From Meconema thalassinum (taxonomy: Eukaryota; Arthropoda; Insecta; Orthoptera; Tettigoniidae), in contig OX336388.2 in assembly GCA_946902985.2 (NCBI GenBank), positions 292,804,526-292,868,525 of the forward strand: 64,000 bases of DNA, read 5' to 3'. The notes beneath the pieces were generated by a model. The model saw only the letters and a program-made list of their open reading frames with translations, was not told the origin of the DNA and searched no databases. Every line of letters starts with the position of its first letter. Positions within the stretch are counted from its first letter, which is position 1. A program made the translations under genes and the position numbers. Positions 43,941-56,074 of the stretch are shown here, piece after piece.

Positions 43941-46800
43941 CGGCGTGCACCCGAAGGGAGTGGCCGAGAAGTATCATCAAAGTATCGCCGTGTGAAGACT
44001 TAGGAAAATCCTAATACAGGATTTAGTTCCGCCAGTATCAGTCTTATAGTGGAAAGTTCAGTATTACAGTCAAAGTGGGCTGCGAACTTAAAGAACAGGC
44101 GATAGGTCTTCAAAATACAGTTCATTTAAACGACCGAAAGTATCGTAACGTTTTGAAGTACCATAATAGCGAAACAAACATTCTATAAATGTTAAAGAAC
44201 CCAATCGGGGTCGGACAAAATAAGGGCCGCATAGTATTCTGAAAAGATAGGAATTAGAGAACAGAATAATCAGAAGTGAGAATTAAATTCAAGACGTTGT
44301 TTCAAGGAAACAAACGAACTATAAAAAGCACTAAGTTACGTATTGAAGGAGGAGCATTAGATGCTAGAAAATAATAGGTCACCGATAGAGTATTTGGGAG
44401 ACCGTGAACAAGACAGACTTTCGCTAGACAAATTAAATAGTGTCTAGAAAGAAACAATTTCGAGCTAATAATAATAATAGCCGATCGTCAGGAAACCGGA
44501 TTTGAAGAAGTACCATTCCAGGGAGGGGTAGAGTGTTCGAGACTTTCATATTCTGATCAGATAGGGAGCCGACATCTACTAGTTTCACCCTTGGAGACGG
44601 GGAAGAGAGAAATCACGTGTGTAAGGCTAAAATCAAAGCCTCAGTGATAAAAAGCAGTGTTTTGTAAATATAGGAAATTTGTGTTAATGTAATAATTTTT
44701 CAGTGAATTCATTTGTGTATTATAAAAGAATACAAAATCGTATTCAAAATGTTACCAGTGTATAAGGTAAATAATGTGTATGTGTATCAAGAAATATCAT
44801 TGTGTGACATGGGATTAAGCAAGATGGCTTAAACACATTCAAGTGGGCAAAAATGAAACATCGTTGGAAAATACGGTCGAGGACCGTCCTATCATGTGAG
44901 TAACTACTTCATTATGTCATGTGCTGGGAAATGTTTGCGTGCAATCCACCTGAGAATGAGATAATAGGGATGTTTTTGTATAATAAATAACAGAATAATA
45001 GCGCGATCTGAACAACTAAAATTGAGAAAGTATAAAATGATTCTGTGAAATGAATAAATCCCTTAGGGGAAATGTATGAAATAAAATATCAGTGTATTTG
45101 ATAAATGATTTAATTATATGAAAGCATGCGTAATAATAATAATAATCACAATTAGATAAATGAAGATTATGATGAATTATATGAAAGTAGTAGCTTTTGA
45201 GCTCCGTTAAAGGAATAAATACATGTTGTGAACATATGTTCTTAAGGTAAAGCGATTATCGTACGGGAGAGGAATAATATAAAATTGAGATAGAGATCAA
45301 ATGTGATTTTGAATTTATCAGTTCTTTGAAGGCAAATTTGGAAATAAAGGATAAGCGTAATGTATCGCATTGAAGTAAATTTGTCACGCTAGGAAGGCGT
45401 TGAACCTAAATATACTTGGTAAATGTAATTATGAGGGGCAGTTGGTCGTGGTAATTGAGCTATAGTAAGTCCTCTATATAGTGATGTGGATTACGAGGCC
45501 ATGTGTGTTGTTGTGTTATAATAGGGTGCGAATTTATTGTATTATGAGCGCAGGTTAAAGGCCGAGGCCGCCCTAAGTCGCATTTATATAAGTCCTCCAG
45601 TATGGGATTAGTTCCCGAGGTAGTTGAGAGAGTCGAACCCAGACTCGTCTAGTTGTTGAAGCCCCTAAATATTCGTTGTTGTATGTGAATTACTCTTACC
45701 CACCAATGAGGATACTTCATAATTAATAAATGCCAAGGCTACGAGAATGGTCTAATGAAAATAATAATGTTGTAAAGTAAGTGAATGAGAAGCCAGGCCT
45801 GTTCAAAGAACTGCATTTAAGAAACAGCTGTGTTGAAACTAGGAGTAGCTCGTCCCGTGGGGGCGATGGCCGTGAAGTCTCCCTCCCTACAATAACTCAC
45901 GCTAAGTGTCCAGGCTAGACCCCTTGTCATTGATGTTGCGGTCGGTCGGGGATCCGTCTGTTTTGAAGTTATAGTACGCTAGCTTATTTAGAGTTTGTTT
46001 AACGACCTGGTCTTCGAACAGAGGTTCTTGTAGATGAAGATTACCGCTTGCAAGTTCAGATCGTTGCTTTCTTATGAGATAATGGTCTTTTAAGACAGAT
46101 AATAATAAATCCCTAATATAATGTTATAAGTATGATGTAATGATTCACGAGTTCAGTGAAGACAATTAGATTTCGGGAGTGATCTTAATTTTTGGACTAG
46201 TTCAAGTAGTCTTCAGAAACTCGGGAGTGCGCAAATATTTTTCCCAATCACTGTAGTGAATTGTTGATTTTAGAGAGATGGTAACTGAGAACATTGTGAA
46301 AGCCCAAAGTTTAAGCAAAGTAGTAAAAGTACTTTAATAAGAATTATATATTGTTTTAATTATAAATACTCATATAATAGGAAGTGATATGCAGTAAAGT
46401 GATAACACAGTTTATATTGGAATGTATAGAGCCTATTGGAGCTCTGCATTGTATGGAAAATTAAAAAGGACACTATATGGAAGTGAAAATAAGAGATATA
46501 CTTGTTGGTTTATGAGAAACCATTTATTTATGATTTAACATTTGTTTTATATTGTATTCCGTGTTTACTTTGAACAAGTTAGAATTGGTCAGTATTTTAT
46601 TTGTTTAATTTGTTGTAGCGCCATATAATTGTGGAATTAAATGTTTTATAGTAGGAGTTGATTTTTTTTATTTTTTATTTTGGAAGTGTACCGTATCCTC
46701 TATTTAATCCAAAATGTGTAAGTCACAGAGTGGGAGAACATACCATAACCCCGAAAATCCCGATTTGAGCATTGCTGGCATACTGTGATTTGCATATTTC
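43941..46800 (+). other. Long AT-rich stretch without a gene
   Basis: Almost 3 kb with stops in all frames and no frame above the reporting length. AATAAT runs occur near 45130. If transcribed from the promoter at 43865 it would be noncoding or spliced. Confidence 0.5.
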
Positions 46801-46809
46801 ATGCTAAAT

Positions 46810-47275
46810 GGGCACAATATATATATATCAGTTTCTTATGGACACGATAACTGCCGTACTTTTGCACCAATCACTTTGAATTTTTTACCGAATATGTATA
46901 CCTATAAAATCTCGGTCGAGTTCGTTACTGGGCTAAATCGGTCGAAGGGGGTGAAAATGTTTTTTTTTTCTCGAAAAAGTGAAATATTGCTATAACTCTC
47001 TTAATATGTGAAATATCGAATCCGTTCAAAGTTCATACTATGTGTCGGATAAAGCCCAAAAATGTATGTTTGAAAAGTTTTTTTTATAGCACCAACCATG
47101 GACCAAAGGGGTGGGAAAAAGTGGGTTTTTCGGGAAACATTAATCATATCTCTCTTAATAGGCACAATATCAAAACCGTACAAAATGGACAATATTCCCC
47201 TAATAATTACCTAAAACGTTTGTCTGAAAGAATTTTTGATATGACCCACCATTACGCCAAGGGATGAGAGAAATG
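46810..47275 (+). repeat. About 154-bp diverged tandem repeat, three units
   Basis: TCTCTTAATA recurs at 46997 and 47151. The block (A/G)AAGGGG(T/A)GRGAAAA recurs at about 46945, 47104 and 47257. The units are strongly diverged. Confidence 0.55.
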
Positions 47276-47313
47276 ATTTCGGAATTATAAAAAAATGCCA
47301 AGAGCTATCAGAG

Positions 47314-47374
47314 GTTGCCATGGCAACACTACTAAATTGATGAGGGATGAGTCATCAGACGTTGCCATGACAAC
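47314..47374 (+). promoter_or_regulatory. Two X-box-like palindromes
   Basis: GTTGCCATGGCAAC (47314-47327) is a perfect palindrome that matches the RFX-factor X-box consensus. A second, GTTGCCATGACAAC (47361-47374), is 47 bases away with one change. No gene is recognised next to them, so function is unproven. Confidence 0.4.
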
Positions 47375-47434
47375 GCACTTTCACGTCATCAGATTCAGAT
47401 TTCCATCTGACTAAGTGTGAAGCGGCTTCGGTGA

Positions 47435-47812
47435 CGTAACTGGTAGCATGCTGAACTTCTATGCCCAAGGTCGCGGGTTCAAAGCCGGCCGAAGTCTTCG
47501 GATTTTCTAAGAGCGCTAAAATTCTCTCAGTATGCTTTCCTTTGGAGGGGAAGTTCCAACGTTCGTTGTGAGTTGCTGGTTGCAGTGGCATCTAGTAGCC
47601 AAGTTCACAGCTAGGTATCGTTGACGGTAGTATCTGTTAGCAACATTAGGAACTACTGCTTGAAATTGACCGTCTGCAGTCCTTACCTGAATTACAGACT
47701 AATACAGCCTTCACAATTCACACCGTTTATCAGACAGATTCTACACTCACCCAAAGTACACGGGGTTATATGACCGTGTTGTCGCAGCCCCTAAACTGAG
47801 GAACCAACCAAA
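47435..47812 (+). repeat. tRNA-derived SINE, internally shortened
   Basis: Head GGTGACGTAACTGGTAGCAT, B box GGGTTCAAAGCC, then GGAGGGGAAG joined directly to TTCCAACGTTCG; the middle present at 30236-30725 is deleted. Tail CTGAGGAACCAACCAA. Confidence 0.75.
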
Positions 47813-47924
47813 ATCTCTGCGGGAGATATAATTTTGCGTGAAGAAGTAACAGACCGTAACATAGTTACACATCAGTGTCGAAACCTTGCTTAAGGACAGT
47901 GTGACCACAAGTATAACAAGAAGT

Positions 47925-48570
47925 TCCGTGAAGAACTAAAGAGCCTACTTTTCATGCCAATGATTATTCTACAGTATATGAACCTATCTAGAATAGTGAC
48001 GAAATTAAGTTGGTAATATCGAAATGTCTAATTAGTTCGAAATATTCCTGGTATAATGTAGCCTAATAGAGCACTACAGTTGGCAGCCCTGGTGACTGAA
48101 TATATTCTTAGTTCCATCTCTTAAGGTACAAAATACAAAATTTGGTTGAAGTCCAATGGACGTTAAATGCAGTTAGACATTGGATCTATCAGCACGCGCA
48201 AAAGCATGTTGGCAACAATGTCATGCATGTTCTGGTAAGAAATAATCGGAAATATTATGATATCTTGTTGTGCAAGTTTTGGATGAAATCCATTTGTTAG
48301 TATAGAAGTTACATGTATATTATAATTGGTCCTATCAGCAGGCATAGACTCATGTTGGCAGCACTGACTTATATTAGTTATTCCAAATTAATCTAGAGTG
48401 GCTGGTGCTATACGTGTGCAAAATATAGGGCTGTTGGCTTGTATACTTCCTGATATATTGATATTAGGGGAAACAATATAGACAGCATTTATTAACAGTT
48501 GGCAGCCCTGATTGCTCTTAGGAATACTTATAGTCATACCTGTTATGTTACACATAGCACATACGAAATT
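47925..48570 (-). mobile_element. Hairpin-ended element, core type B, cut by a gypsy LTR
   Basis: Starts (plus) AACAAGAAGTTCCGTGAAGAAC then GAGCCTACTTTTCATG, the family 3' end in reverse. Two core units follow. Similarity stops at CACATACGAAATT, where the gypsy LTR begins. The remaining part should lie beyond the right edge of the window. Confidence 0.6.
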
Positions 48571-48577
48571 CCACTAT

Positions 48578-51500
48578 TCCACTAATATTCGCACTTTATC
48601 CTAGCAAATCCAAATGATTATTCATTCATTTACCATGAGATTGACATCACAATTCATTCTAAAGTGCGCTGATGCACAGGTAAATTACACATAAACTGTA
48701 CTTATAATCTTATGTCACCTGTTGTGACCCCTTTAATTTCACAATCTTAATTGTTTACTTTCAACACATCTTAATTTACATTATGCGTACAACTGTGTTC
48801 TGTATCTCTCTTCCCACCAAATGCTTTACCATGCATTAACCAATTTATGGGTTGCACATCAAATTTACTTGCAACTCCACAGTTACTTGTAATCATATCC
48901 CTTTCTGCAGTTCCCTTCTGCAGTTCACTTTCTACAGTTCCACTGTATGCTGTCATGAGTTCCATTTCAAAGATTCCGTTACCGCTGTGTCGGATGGTAT
49001 ATTATGCTACTCTTGCGTGGGCATAGCCTATGGCATCTAGTGTCGACCTTTAGAACAAAGTGACAATGTCAGTATAAAAATGCAACTTTCAACAACTCAT
49101 AAGTTTGCTAAATATTACATCATCAGGATGATCCTTAATTATCAATGTGTTTCAAACCACACAAATTCATTATACAATACAACAACGACTCTTTTTTTTA
49201 ATTACAAACAGGGTTTCAAAGTCTCTCCACTCTAAATGTCAAGCTTCAGGGGTCGTTTAAAAATCTCCCCCTCGGCCCTTCCTGTATAATGGGCTGAGTC
49301 GGGCGGTGACGAAACACTCGTTCCGTCCTTTACTAGCTTCCCTCTCGCTTTATCTACAAGCAGTAACAAATGACTTTAAATACAATAGTGCAGCCTCAAT
49401 GACCTATATATCCCCTATGATTTAACTTAAACCGTATACAAGATAGGTAATGGACTTGTTTAAACATTTATTCCTGACCTTAGCATATTAATAACTGGCC
49501 TCAACAGGTCCATTACATTATATGAAGGAACGAGATTCATCAATCACTGGTCGAACTGGCTAGCCGGCATCTTATTAAATGCTACGGTCAGGCACATCCT
49601 ACCGCCAACAAAATTCGCTTCCCAGGAGCTGAATTATTTCAATAACTAGTTCTCGGTCGGTATCAGGTGTCATGTTGAGGTTTCCGTTGTTATCCTCCCA
49701 TACACCACTGGATTCGAACCAGGAACATTTCATGGCAATCCACAGAGCTAGGGTCAATCACTAATTACGCTCTGGCCATAATAAATATCTCTGTATGCCC
49801 TAGGCTATACGAGATTTCACACGTCGAATAGATTACCTGGCTCCCCTGACCATTGTGCTATGATCCCGTCCTTTAATTAGTAAGATAAATCTATCAATTA
49901 CTCTTACAAGCTTATTCACAAGCTGCAAATTCAATTCTATATTAAACTCTCCCATTTCGTAGATTCTTGCATATTTATTTCCATTATCATAATATACTCT
50001 GATATTAAATTGATTTGCTTAGCCCTTCATGTATAATATTACTGCTTGCATAGATAAATATTCCAATTAGCATATACATTTTTTTACAGCCATTTTTCCC
50101 TGATGTGCATTCGTTTATTCTTCTTCTTATTATTATTACTGACATGAATCACCATAACCGGCACAAAGTAACCCTTTACAATAACCGAACATCCGTGTTC
50201 GTTACGTTAAGTTTTTATATAACTGAATTGCCATTTTACAATAGTGGTAACGATTTATCCACTCAATGATGTACAAAGACAGCTCAACTTGACTAAAATC
50301 AACACACCAATAAAATCTTGAGGTTCTATCTCCTAAAATTGACTCTTATTGGCATATTTTATAAATTTTGAAATCACTCAACATACAGTGGACTATAATT
50401 GCTACAAAATCATGGTTTTTGGGTACTTACATTAGTTAATCCGATGGCTCCAACCACGCATTCCTTCCAGTAATGCCCGCCATTATTTGCAAATTAGCAA
50501 GGCATTCTTACGCTTCTCACACACATTATACATAACTTTTGCCTTACAAAACACACGGCACTTTTCTTTTCCATGTTGAAGCTGTCGCTTCCTTATTCAC
50601 ACAACACGTTATAGCACTTGTTACACTATTAATTTTACATATATTTAACAGATCATCACTTAAATCACACGAATGCTTATGCACATTTCTTAATGGTTGA
50701 CCTCTCCTTGCAGAATATCAAAAATGCAGGCCCTGAAGATCTATTCTTCACTGCTATCCGCATCTTGATTGAAAGTCTTGATTCTCTGCCTACGGATTCC
50801 TATCGGTCCCTCAAACTGTCTATCAATATCTATCCTTAGATAAATTTCCTGAAATCGCATAAATATGCTTGCATATAGTTCTAAGCATTAATTACATTGG
50901 TATTCCTATGAAATTTCACCAATCGCATAACACAGTTTATCTCTGCGCAGTCCGACATCCTATGTCTAAACAATCGTTTACATACTGCGCTCAACCCTTG
51001 TACATTGTACTTAGACACATTACCACTTTCAATTGTCCTACCTTGTATATCACACGGTACATTTCCTACGTGCTCAATAACAATCGCTCGTACTGCCGAC
51101 TATACAAGTGTGGCACGGCTGTCCTTAATAATTGTGATTAATAAATGCCTTACTGCATGGCTCTTCATGTTGAAGTCCGAGCGTCCCTACTCTGAACTCG
51201 GTAACGTGCATTTCGCATTAGACTGCGGTTCAACTGGCTGCGTCTGTCCTTTCTCTGGCCCTTATATCCGTTTGGAGAGAAAAATTAGACCGAAAATTTC
51301 CCTTCAGCGTCATTTTCTCTCACAGTATGATTCTGGTCTTGAAATAACGTTTTTATGGTGCATTTTTCCTCGCTGATCACAGATCTGTCTGCGTGCTCGA
51401 GGATCGATCGGCCAATTAATTAATATCAATTGCCTTTGCCAACGCTTCCCCAAGCTGCGTCCTAGGTAAATCCCCGACGACATGGTTAGATCTCGCCGCT

Positions 51501-52092
51501 AACCTCATATTTACTGTGTCCCTGCGCGTTCCATTAAATCTGCCTCGATTTCAATGTTTAATGGCTTGATAATTAGCCTCTCGGCTATACATTCACATAG
51601 GTGCAAGCCTCATGTCTCTGAGTTACTCCAATCACGAGTAATCATTAAATTACACTGGTATCTCCCCATCCTCCTGGCATCTTCCTTATGTAACGGGGAA
51701 TAACTTGACAATATATTAGCCTCTTGACCTGCTCCAGACGGCCTAAGTAGGTCACCGAGGGTGACACGGCTCCAAGAATCCACGCCCCTATTCCAGAGTC
51801 ATTTGACAACTGTCAAACGCTCAAACTTTCTGTGCTCATGTTCAGAATTGTATGCCTCATACAGCCCAATAATGCAGTATTCTGCTATTATTCCCTGCAT
51901 TATACTAACAAATAATGTCAGAATTAGTTCATATCACAACAGTGATTTAATATGTATTTTCTCTAGGGGTTTTTATAACTTAAACTCCCTCAAAAGATCT
52001 CGTGTTCGTTCCTTGCTGGAACCTCTATTCTGAGCTCATCTATCTATGAGATCCACGTTCGACACCAGGCAGCCTAACACCGTTGGGTTCAT
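48578..52092 (-). repeat. 3' LTR and 3' untranslated region of the minus-strand gypsy
   Basis: The left limit is set by the match to 63914-64000. The right limit is uncertain: a purine tract on minus (CAAGGGGAATA, about 52093-52104) followed by TGAACCC could mark the LTR start, giving an unusually long LTR of about 3.5 kb. A minus-strand GATATAAGG (about 51260-51268) could be its TATA box. A tRNA-like B box (plus ATTCGAACCAGGA, about 49712) suggests a SINE insertion. No gene within; the plus frames near 50869-51376 and 51761-52033 lack motifs. Confidence 0.5.
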
Positions 52093-52172
52093 ATTCCCCT
52101 TGCAAAACTTATAGAAGTCAATTGCAAGTGACCTTTTGTAAGTCACCGGCTGACTGTCCCGACCGTCTTTGT

Positions 52173-53207
52173 TTACACTAAGCGGTCCTTCACCTCGTCT
52201 GCCTGCGAGTGAGTCCGTCTACATACCCCATCCACTCTGAGCTCGGCCCTTAGACGTGCATTCTCCTGGCGGAGGGTTTCATTCAAGACTTCAACCTCCC
52301 CAGCGACTTCGACCATTTCTTTGTACAGCAGTCGTAGACACTTGCATTCCGCCTGTCTGCTTCCTTCTCTGGGCAAGCTGCTTGTCTTCCTTTCAGTCCC
52401 GCTGCGTGAGCCTTCAAGCCTGGCTGCCTGGCCGACTTTGCTGTCCACGTCCACTTGGGTGTGCGCTGCTATAGCTTCCTCTTGTTCATCAAATTCTTCT
52501 GGTGAATGATAACTTTTGAGGTTGGCCGCATTCATAACGACCTCGTTTCCCGTTTCTAAATGCCTTATTCTATATGCATTATTCTGTAGGTCTCTTATCA
52601 CTTCGAACGGGCCGTGAAATCCGAAATTGAATTTTTTATACTTCCGTGCTTCTGGATCAGAACTGGCTGGCCTCCTGACTAAAACCTTTTCCCCAATGAG
52701 AAGCGGTCTGTGATATCGCTTCGCACGATTTCTTCTCTGGCGTCTCTCAGCCTGTGCTTGGAGATATTCGAAGGTTCGCTGGATCCTCAATTCTCGTCCT
52801 GGCTGCGCGTCTACAGGTAATGGAATAACAGCAGTCCATGGCCTCTCTGGTCTCTGACCCAAATGTAGAGTCGCGGGCACCTGACCTGTCACCTCATGCA
52901 CAGTATTATTTATGCAGTACTCGATTACATCCAAGACATCGATCCATTTCCAGTTCTCTTCAGAGCAGTACATTTTCATATATTTCTGTATCTCTCTCAT
53001 CACACGTTCAACCGGGCTAGCCTCAGGATGGCGAATGGTAGATAGAATCTGCCTGATTCCTAAATTTGCCAATTCCCGACGAAATTCTGCGCTAGTAAAA
53101 CAACTCCCGTGGTCTGAGAGTAGGTTATCCGGTTTCCCAAGTATCGGAATAACTCTTTCTTTCAATCTTTTAGTACCTGCTTCGAGCTGGTCTTCTGTAT
53201 GGGGCAT
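52173..53207 (-). pseudogene. pol: Gypsy integrase core and C-terminus (fragment 3 of pol)
   Basis: Contains the second catalytic Asp in LLSDHGSCFTS and the Glu in EASPVERVMREI, then the C-terminal blocks GEKVLVRRP, FHGPFEVI and AYRIRH (GPY/F-like region). It ends in a Leu-rich coiled tail (ETLRQENARLRAELRV). It overlaps the preceding piece (53162-53562) in another frame, so a frameshift near 53163-53207 breaks the integrase. The apparent Met at 53207 is not a real start. Confidence 0.8.
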
Positions 53208-53562
53208 AATACCACCATTTTTGAAAATACATCCATGGCTACAAAAATATGTCTATTGCCTCTACGTGCTCTAGGCAGTGGTTCAAAGTTGTCTACACTC
53301 ATTAGCTGCCTTGGCTTCTCTGGTAACAACGGAATGGGTCGTTGTCTCATTAAAAAGGGATTTGGCTTTACCCTTTGGCACAAATCGCATGACCTAATAG
53401 CATTTCTTACAGTTTCCCTTAACTTTGGCCAAATGAATGCTTCTTTCAGTAGGGCAGTTATCTTATCTATACCGGGATGTCCAAACGCTCTGTGTGCTAG
53501 CCACACCAATCTCCTCTGCAAAGATGCAGGAATAACAATTCTTTGACGGGTATGGTCTACAT
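53162..53562 (-). pseudogene. pol: Gypsy integrase N-terminal zinc finger and first catalytic Asp (fragment 2)
   Basis: After the hAT insertion point the frame resumes and gives HRAFGHPGIDKI and CDLCQR (HHCC finger), then SVDNFEPLP, which carries the first catalytic Asp position. It ends at a stop at 53162-53164. Because the 8-bp duplication is the only added host sequence, the reading phase agrees with that before the insertion (56935 onward). Confidence 0.8.
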
Positions 53563-53762
53563 CAGGGTGGTCCAACCTTTAGTTATCCGCGGGCCAATCA
53601 AACTTTAGTATAGGAATGTGAGGGCCAGAGACATTCCAGAAAGAAAACGTATTCGGTATTACATATTTTACTCAAAAACATTTATACTATATTTTATTAA
53701 AAGAAGTTTAATATTACTAGTTTAATATACAACTTCATTTTACAGTTGAGAATTCAATGTGA

Positions 53763-55550
53763 TTATTGGCGCTGCTTTCCTGATTCAAGTGTATCAATGT
53801 CAACTGTAAGTTCAGTAAGGAAAAGTCTCAGGCTCGATTCCAGCGAAGCACTTTCAATTCGATTTCTCGTTTTGGATTGAATTTGTTTGAGAGCAGAAAA
53901 AGCACTTTCGCACCCATACGTACTGCCAAACAGCGAAAACACTTGCAGAGAGAATTTAAGCAGTTTAGGAAAACGTTCTTTAGAAATCAGTTTCCAGAAA
54001 TTTTCAGGGACATCACACTTTTTAGTCTGGTAGAATGGGTCTGCCTGAAGATCACACATTTCCATTTGAAGGTCGCAGGGCACCTCACTCACTTCAATAT
54101 CCGTGGGGTTGTTGAACAGTGCAAGTTTTGGTTTTAGGGAGTCAAAATCCTGGAATCTGTTCTGGAACTCTTTCTTGATAACAATTATTATTTCAGGAAA
54201 CATACTAAAATTTATGTCACTTTTTTCTTCTTTCAACTGCTGACAAGATGGGAAGTGTGCCATATTATTTGCCTTCAATGAAATTTGTAGTACATCAAGT
54301 TTTTTGCGAAAACCCTCAATATGTCCATAAAGCTGGGAGATATTTTGTTTTCTGCCTTGTAGTTTCAGGTTTAAAACATTTAGATGGGATGTTAAATCCG
54401 TCAGAAATGCAAGATTATTTAAAAACTGGATTTCTTCCAGTTTTTCTTGATACTCATGCCCAATGTTTTCATTTTTGATAAAAGCAAGAATTTCATTCCT
54501 CAACCAAAAAAAAAACTGTTGCAAGCAATTTCCAGCACTTAGCCAACGCACTTCACAGTACAATGAAATGTCACCATACTCAGCTTCCAAATTGTCCAGG
54601 AGTGCAATAAATGCTCTGTGTCTACCGGCATTATTGCCTCGCCTTATTAAATTTACAGTATTTACAACAGTTTTCATTGTCTCACTGAGCCTTATAATTT
54701 TTCCACAGAGAGCCTCCTGGTGGATAATGCAGTGGAAAAATAAAAAATTCAATCCTTTTTCTTTACACAACCCCACTAAACCAATGTTACGACCAACCAT
54801 TGCTTTAGCTCCATCTGTTGCAATGCCAGAGCACTTCACAAAACCTCCATATTTAGAAACGACATCATCCAGTGCGTTGAATATGTCAATACCTTTCTTG
54901 CTGATTTCTAATGATCTTAATTCCAACAGTTCTTCATGAATTTCAACTTCTTCGTTTATTGTTCTGACAAAGATAAGGAGCTGGCCGACGTTAGCTATAT
55001 CTGTGCTCTCATCTAAAGCTAGAGAGTAAAATTTACATTTTTCCAAAATGCTCTTTAGAGAACCTGAAAATTCAACAGCCATATCATTAATTCTTCTACT
55101 AACTGTCTGATGAGACAAGGAAACTGTTTCAAAATTTTTAGCCATCCTATTATCTCCAAATGAAGATGCCATTTTTACAGCACATCTCTTAATGAGCTCA
55201 CCATCCCTAAAAGACTTTTTACTTTTAGCTAGTTCTAAACATACCTCATAAGATGCCTTTAAACCGGCAGTGCTTGATGGTTGCTGAAATTTATTCTTCT
55301 GTCTTGTTAATTTCTGCTTCAAATCATTAAACACACAACTTCTGGCACTTCCCTGGTATTGGTCGTATTTTGATTTATGCAAGCTGGTATAGTGTCTATT
55401 CACGTTATACTCCTTCGAAACACCTAAGACTTGAGAACAGATAACACACTGTGGTTTTCCATTATGTTCAACAAAAAAGTAACTTTCCTGCCACTTCGAC
55501 TGAAATTGTCGTTTCTCATCTTCAACACGCCGTTTATTAAGTCCCGCCAT
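53763..55550 (-). CDS. hAT transposase, BED-finger type
   Basis: 595 residues from an ATG at 55550. N-terminal BED-type zinc finger: CVICSQVLGVSKEYNVNRHY with following HxxxxH-like TSLH. The RNase H-like catalytic core carries ALDESTDI and IATDGAKAM; a VRWLSAGN motif follows. The C-terminal hAT dimerisation region has FGSTYGCESAFSALKQIQSK and ESSLRLFLT. This layout resembles the ZBED5/EPM2AIP1-like group of hAT-derived proteins. It catalyses excision and insertion at 8-bp targets. No stop or frameshift and intact element ends, so possibly still mobile. The duplicated 173-bp block starts immediately upstream of its ATG. Confidence 0.9.
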   Translation of the reverse strand: MAGLNKRRVEDEKRQFQSKWQESYFFVEHNGKPQCVICSQVLGVSKEYNVNRHYTSLHKSKYDQYQGSARSCVFNDLKQKLTRQKNKFQQPSSTAGLKASYEVCLELAKSKKSFRDGELIKRCAVKMASSFGDNRMAKNFETVSLSHQTVSRRINDMAVEFSGSLKSILEKCKFYSLALDESTDIANVGQLLIFVRTINEEVEIHEELLELRSLEISKKGIDIFNALDDVVSKYGGFVKCSGIATDGAKAMVGRNIGLVGLCKEKGLNFLFFHCIIHQEALCGKIIRLSETMKTVVNTVNLIRRGNNAGRHRAFIALLDNLEAEYGDISLYCEVRWLSAGNCLQQFFFWLRNEILAFIKNENIGHEYQEKLEEIQFLNNLAFLTDLTSHLNVLNLKLQGRKQNISQLYGHIEGFRKKLDVLQISLKANNMAHFPSCQQLKEEKSDINFSMFPEIIIVIKKEFQNRFQDFDSLKPKLALFNNPTDIEVSEVPCDLQMEMCDLQADPFYQTKKCDVPENFWKLISKERFPKLLKFSLQVFSLFGSTYGCESAFSALKQIQSKTRNRIESASLESSLRLFLTELTVDIDTLESGKQRQ

Positions 55551-55899
55551 ATTGGGTACCGCTCTCGCAACGTGGAAGGTTAGAAGGTGGGTTTGTTGCT
55601 TAACAATGGGTAATGGTAGGATAGGGTATTGTTGGTTTTAACTTGGGAGCAGGAGAGGATTATTGGCTATGGCAGGCTTGACGATAACGAAGAATTAGCA
55701 GCTAATGGACAGGCAGATCATCAATTGGGTACCGCTCTCGCAACGTGGAAGGTTAGAAGGTGGGTTTGTTGCTTAACAATGGGTAATGGTAGGATAGGGT
55801 ATTGTTGGTTTTAACTTGGGAGCAGGAGAGGATTATTGGCTATGGCAGGCTTGACAATAACGAAGAATTAGCAGCTAATGGACAGGCAGATCATCAATT
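55551..55899 (+). repeat. 173-bp tandem duplication upstream of the hAT transposase
   Basis: 55551-55723 and 55724-55896 are nearly identical (I see one change, GACGATAACG versus GACAATAACG). The first unit begins directly at the base after the transposase ATG, so the duplicated block covers the likely promoter and leader. Confidence 0.9.
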
Positions 55900-56074
55900 C
55901 ACGGAGCTCGAAGCGATAGCGTGTGGCTTGCTCGGAAGCTATAATAGTCTCGGCCTCGATCTCTGTCTGTTATATGACCTCTTCGAAGACAGACAGACAG
56001 AAGACCTGCGACGTAAAGTCAGCGAAGCTTTTTTGAAAGCCTTTCAGCCCATAAGGGCCATGAGAGCTGTGTAG
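55802..56074 (+). other. Unassigned 90-codon frame inside the hAT element
   Basis: Plus-strand frame opening at a TTG (no ATG nearby) and containing QERIIGYGRLDNNEELAANG and DLCLLYDLFEDRQTEDLRRK. The composition is protein-like and the first part also exists in the other duplicate unit. I do not recognise it. Could be a captured exon fragment or chance. Confidence 0.3.

Noticed and set aside
50869..51376. 90- and 123-codon plus ORFs as genes
   Set aside because: They lie antisense within the gypsy LTR/3' region and show no domain.
53162..53207. Separate genes for the two integrase frames
   Set aside because: They are consecutive parts of one integrase split by a frameshift.
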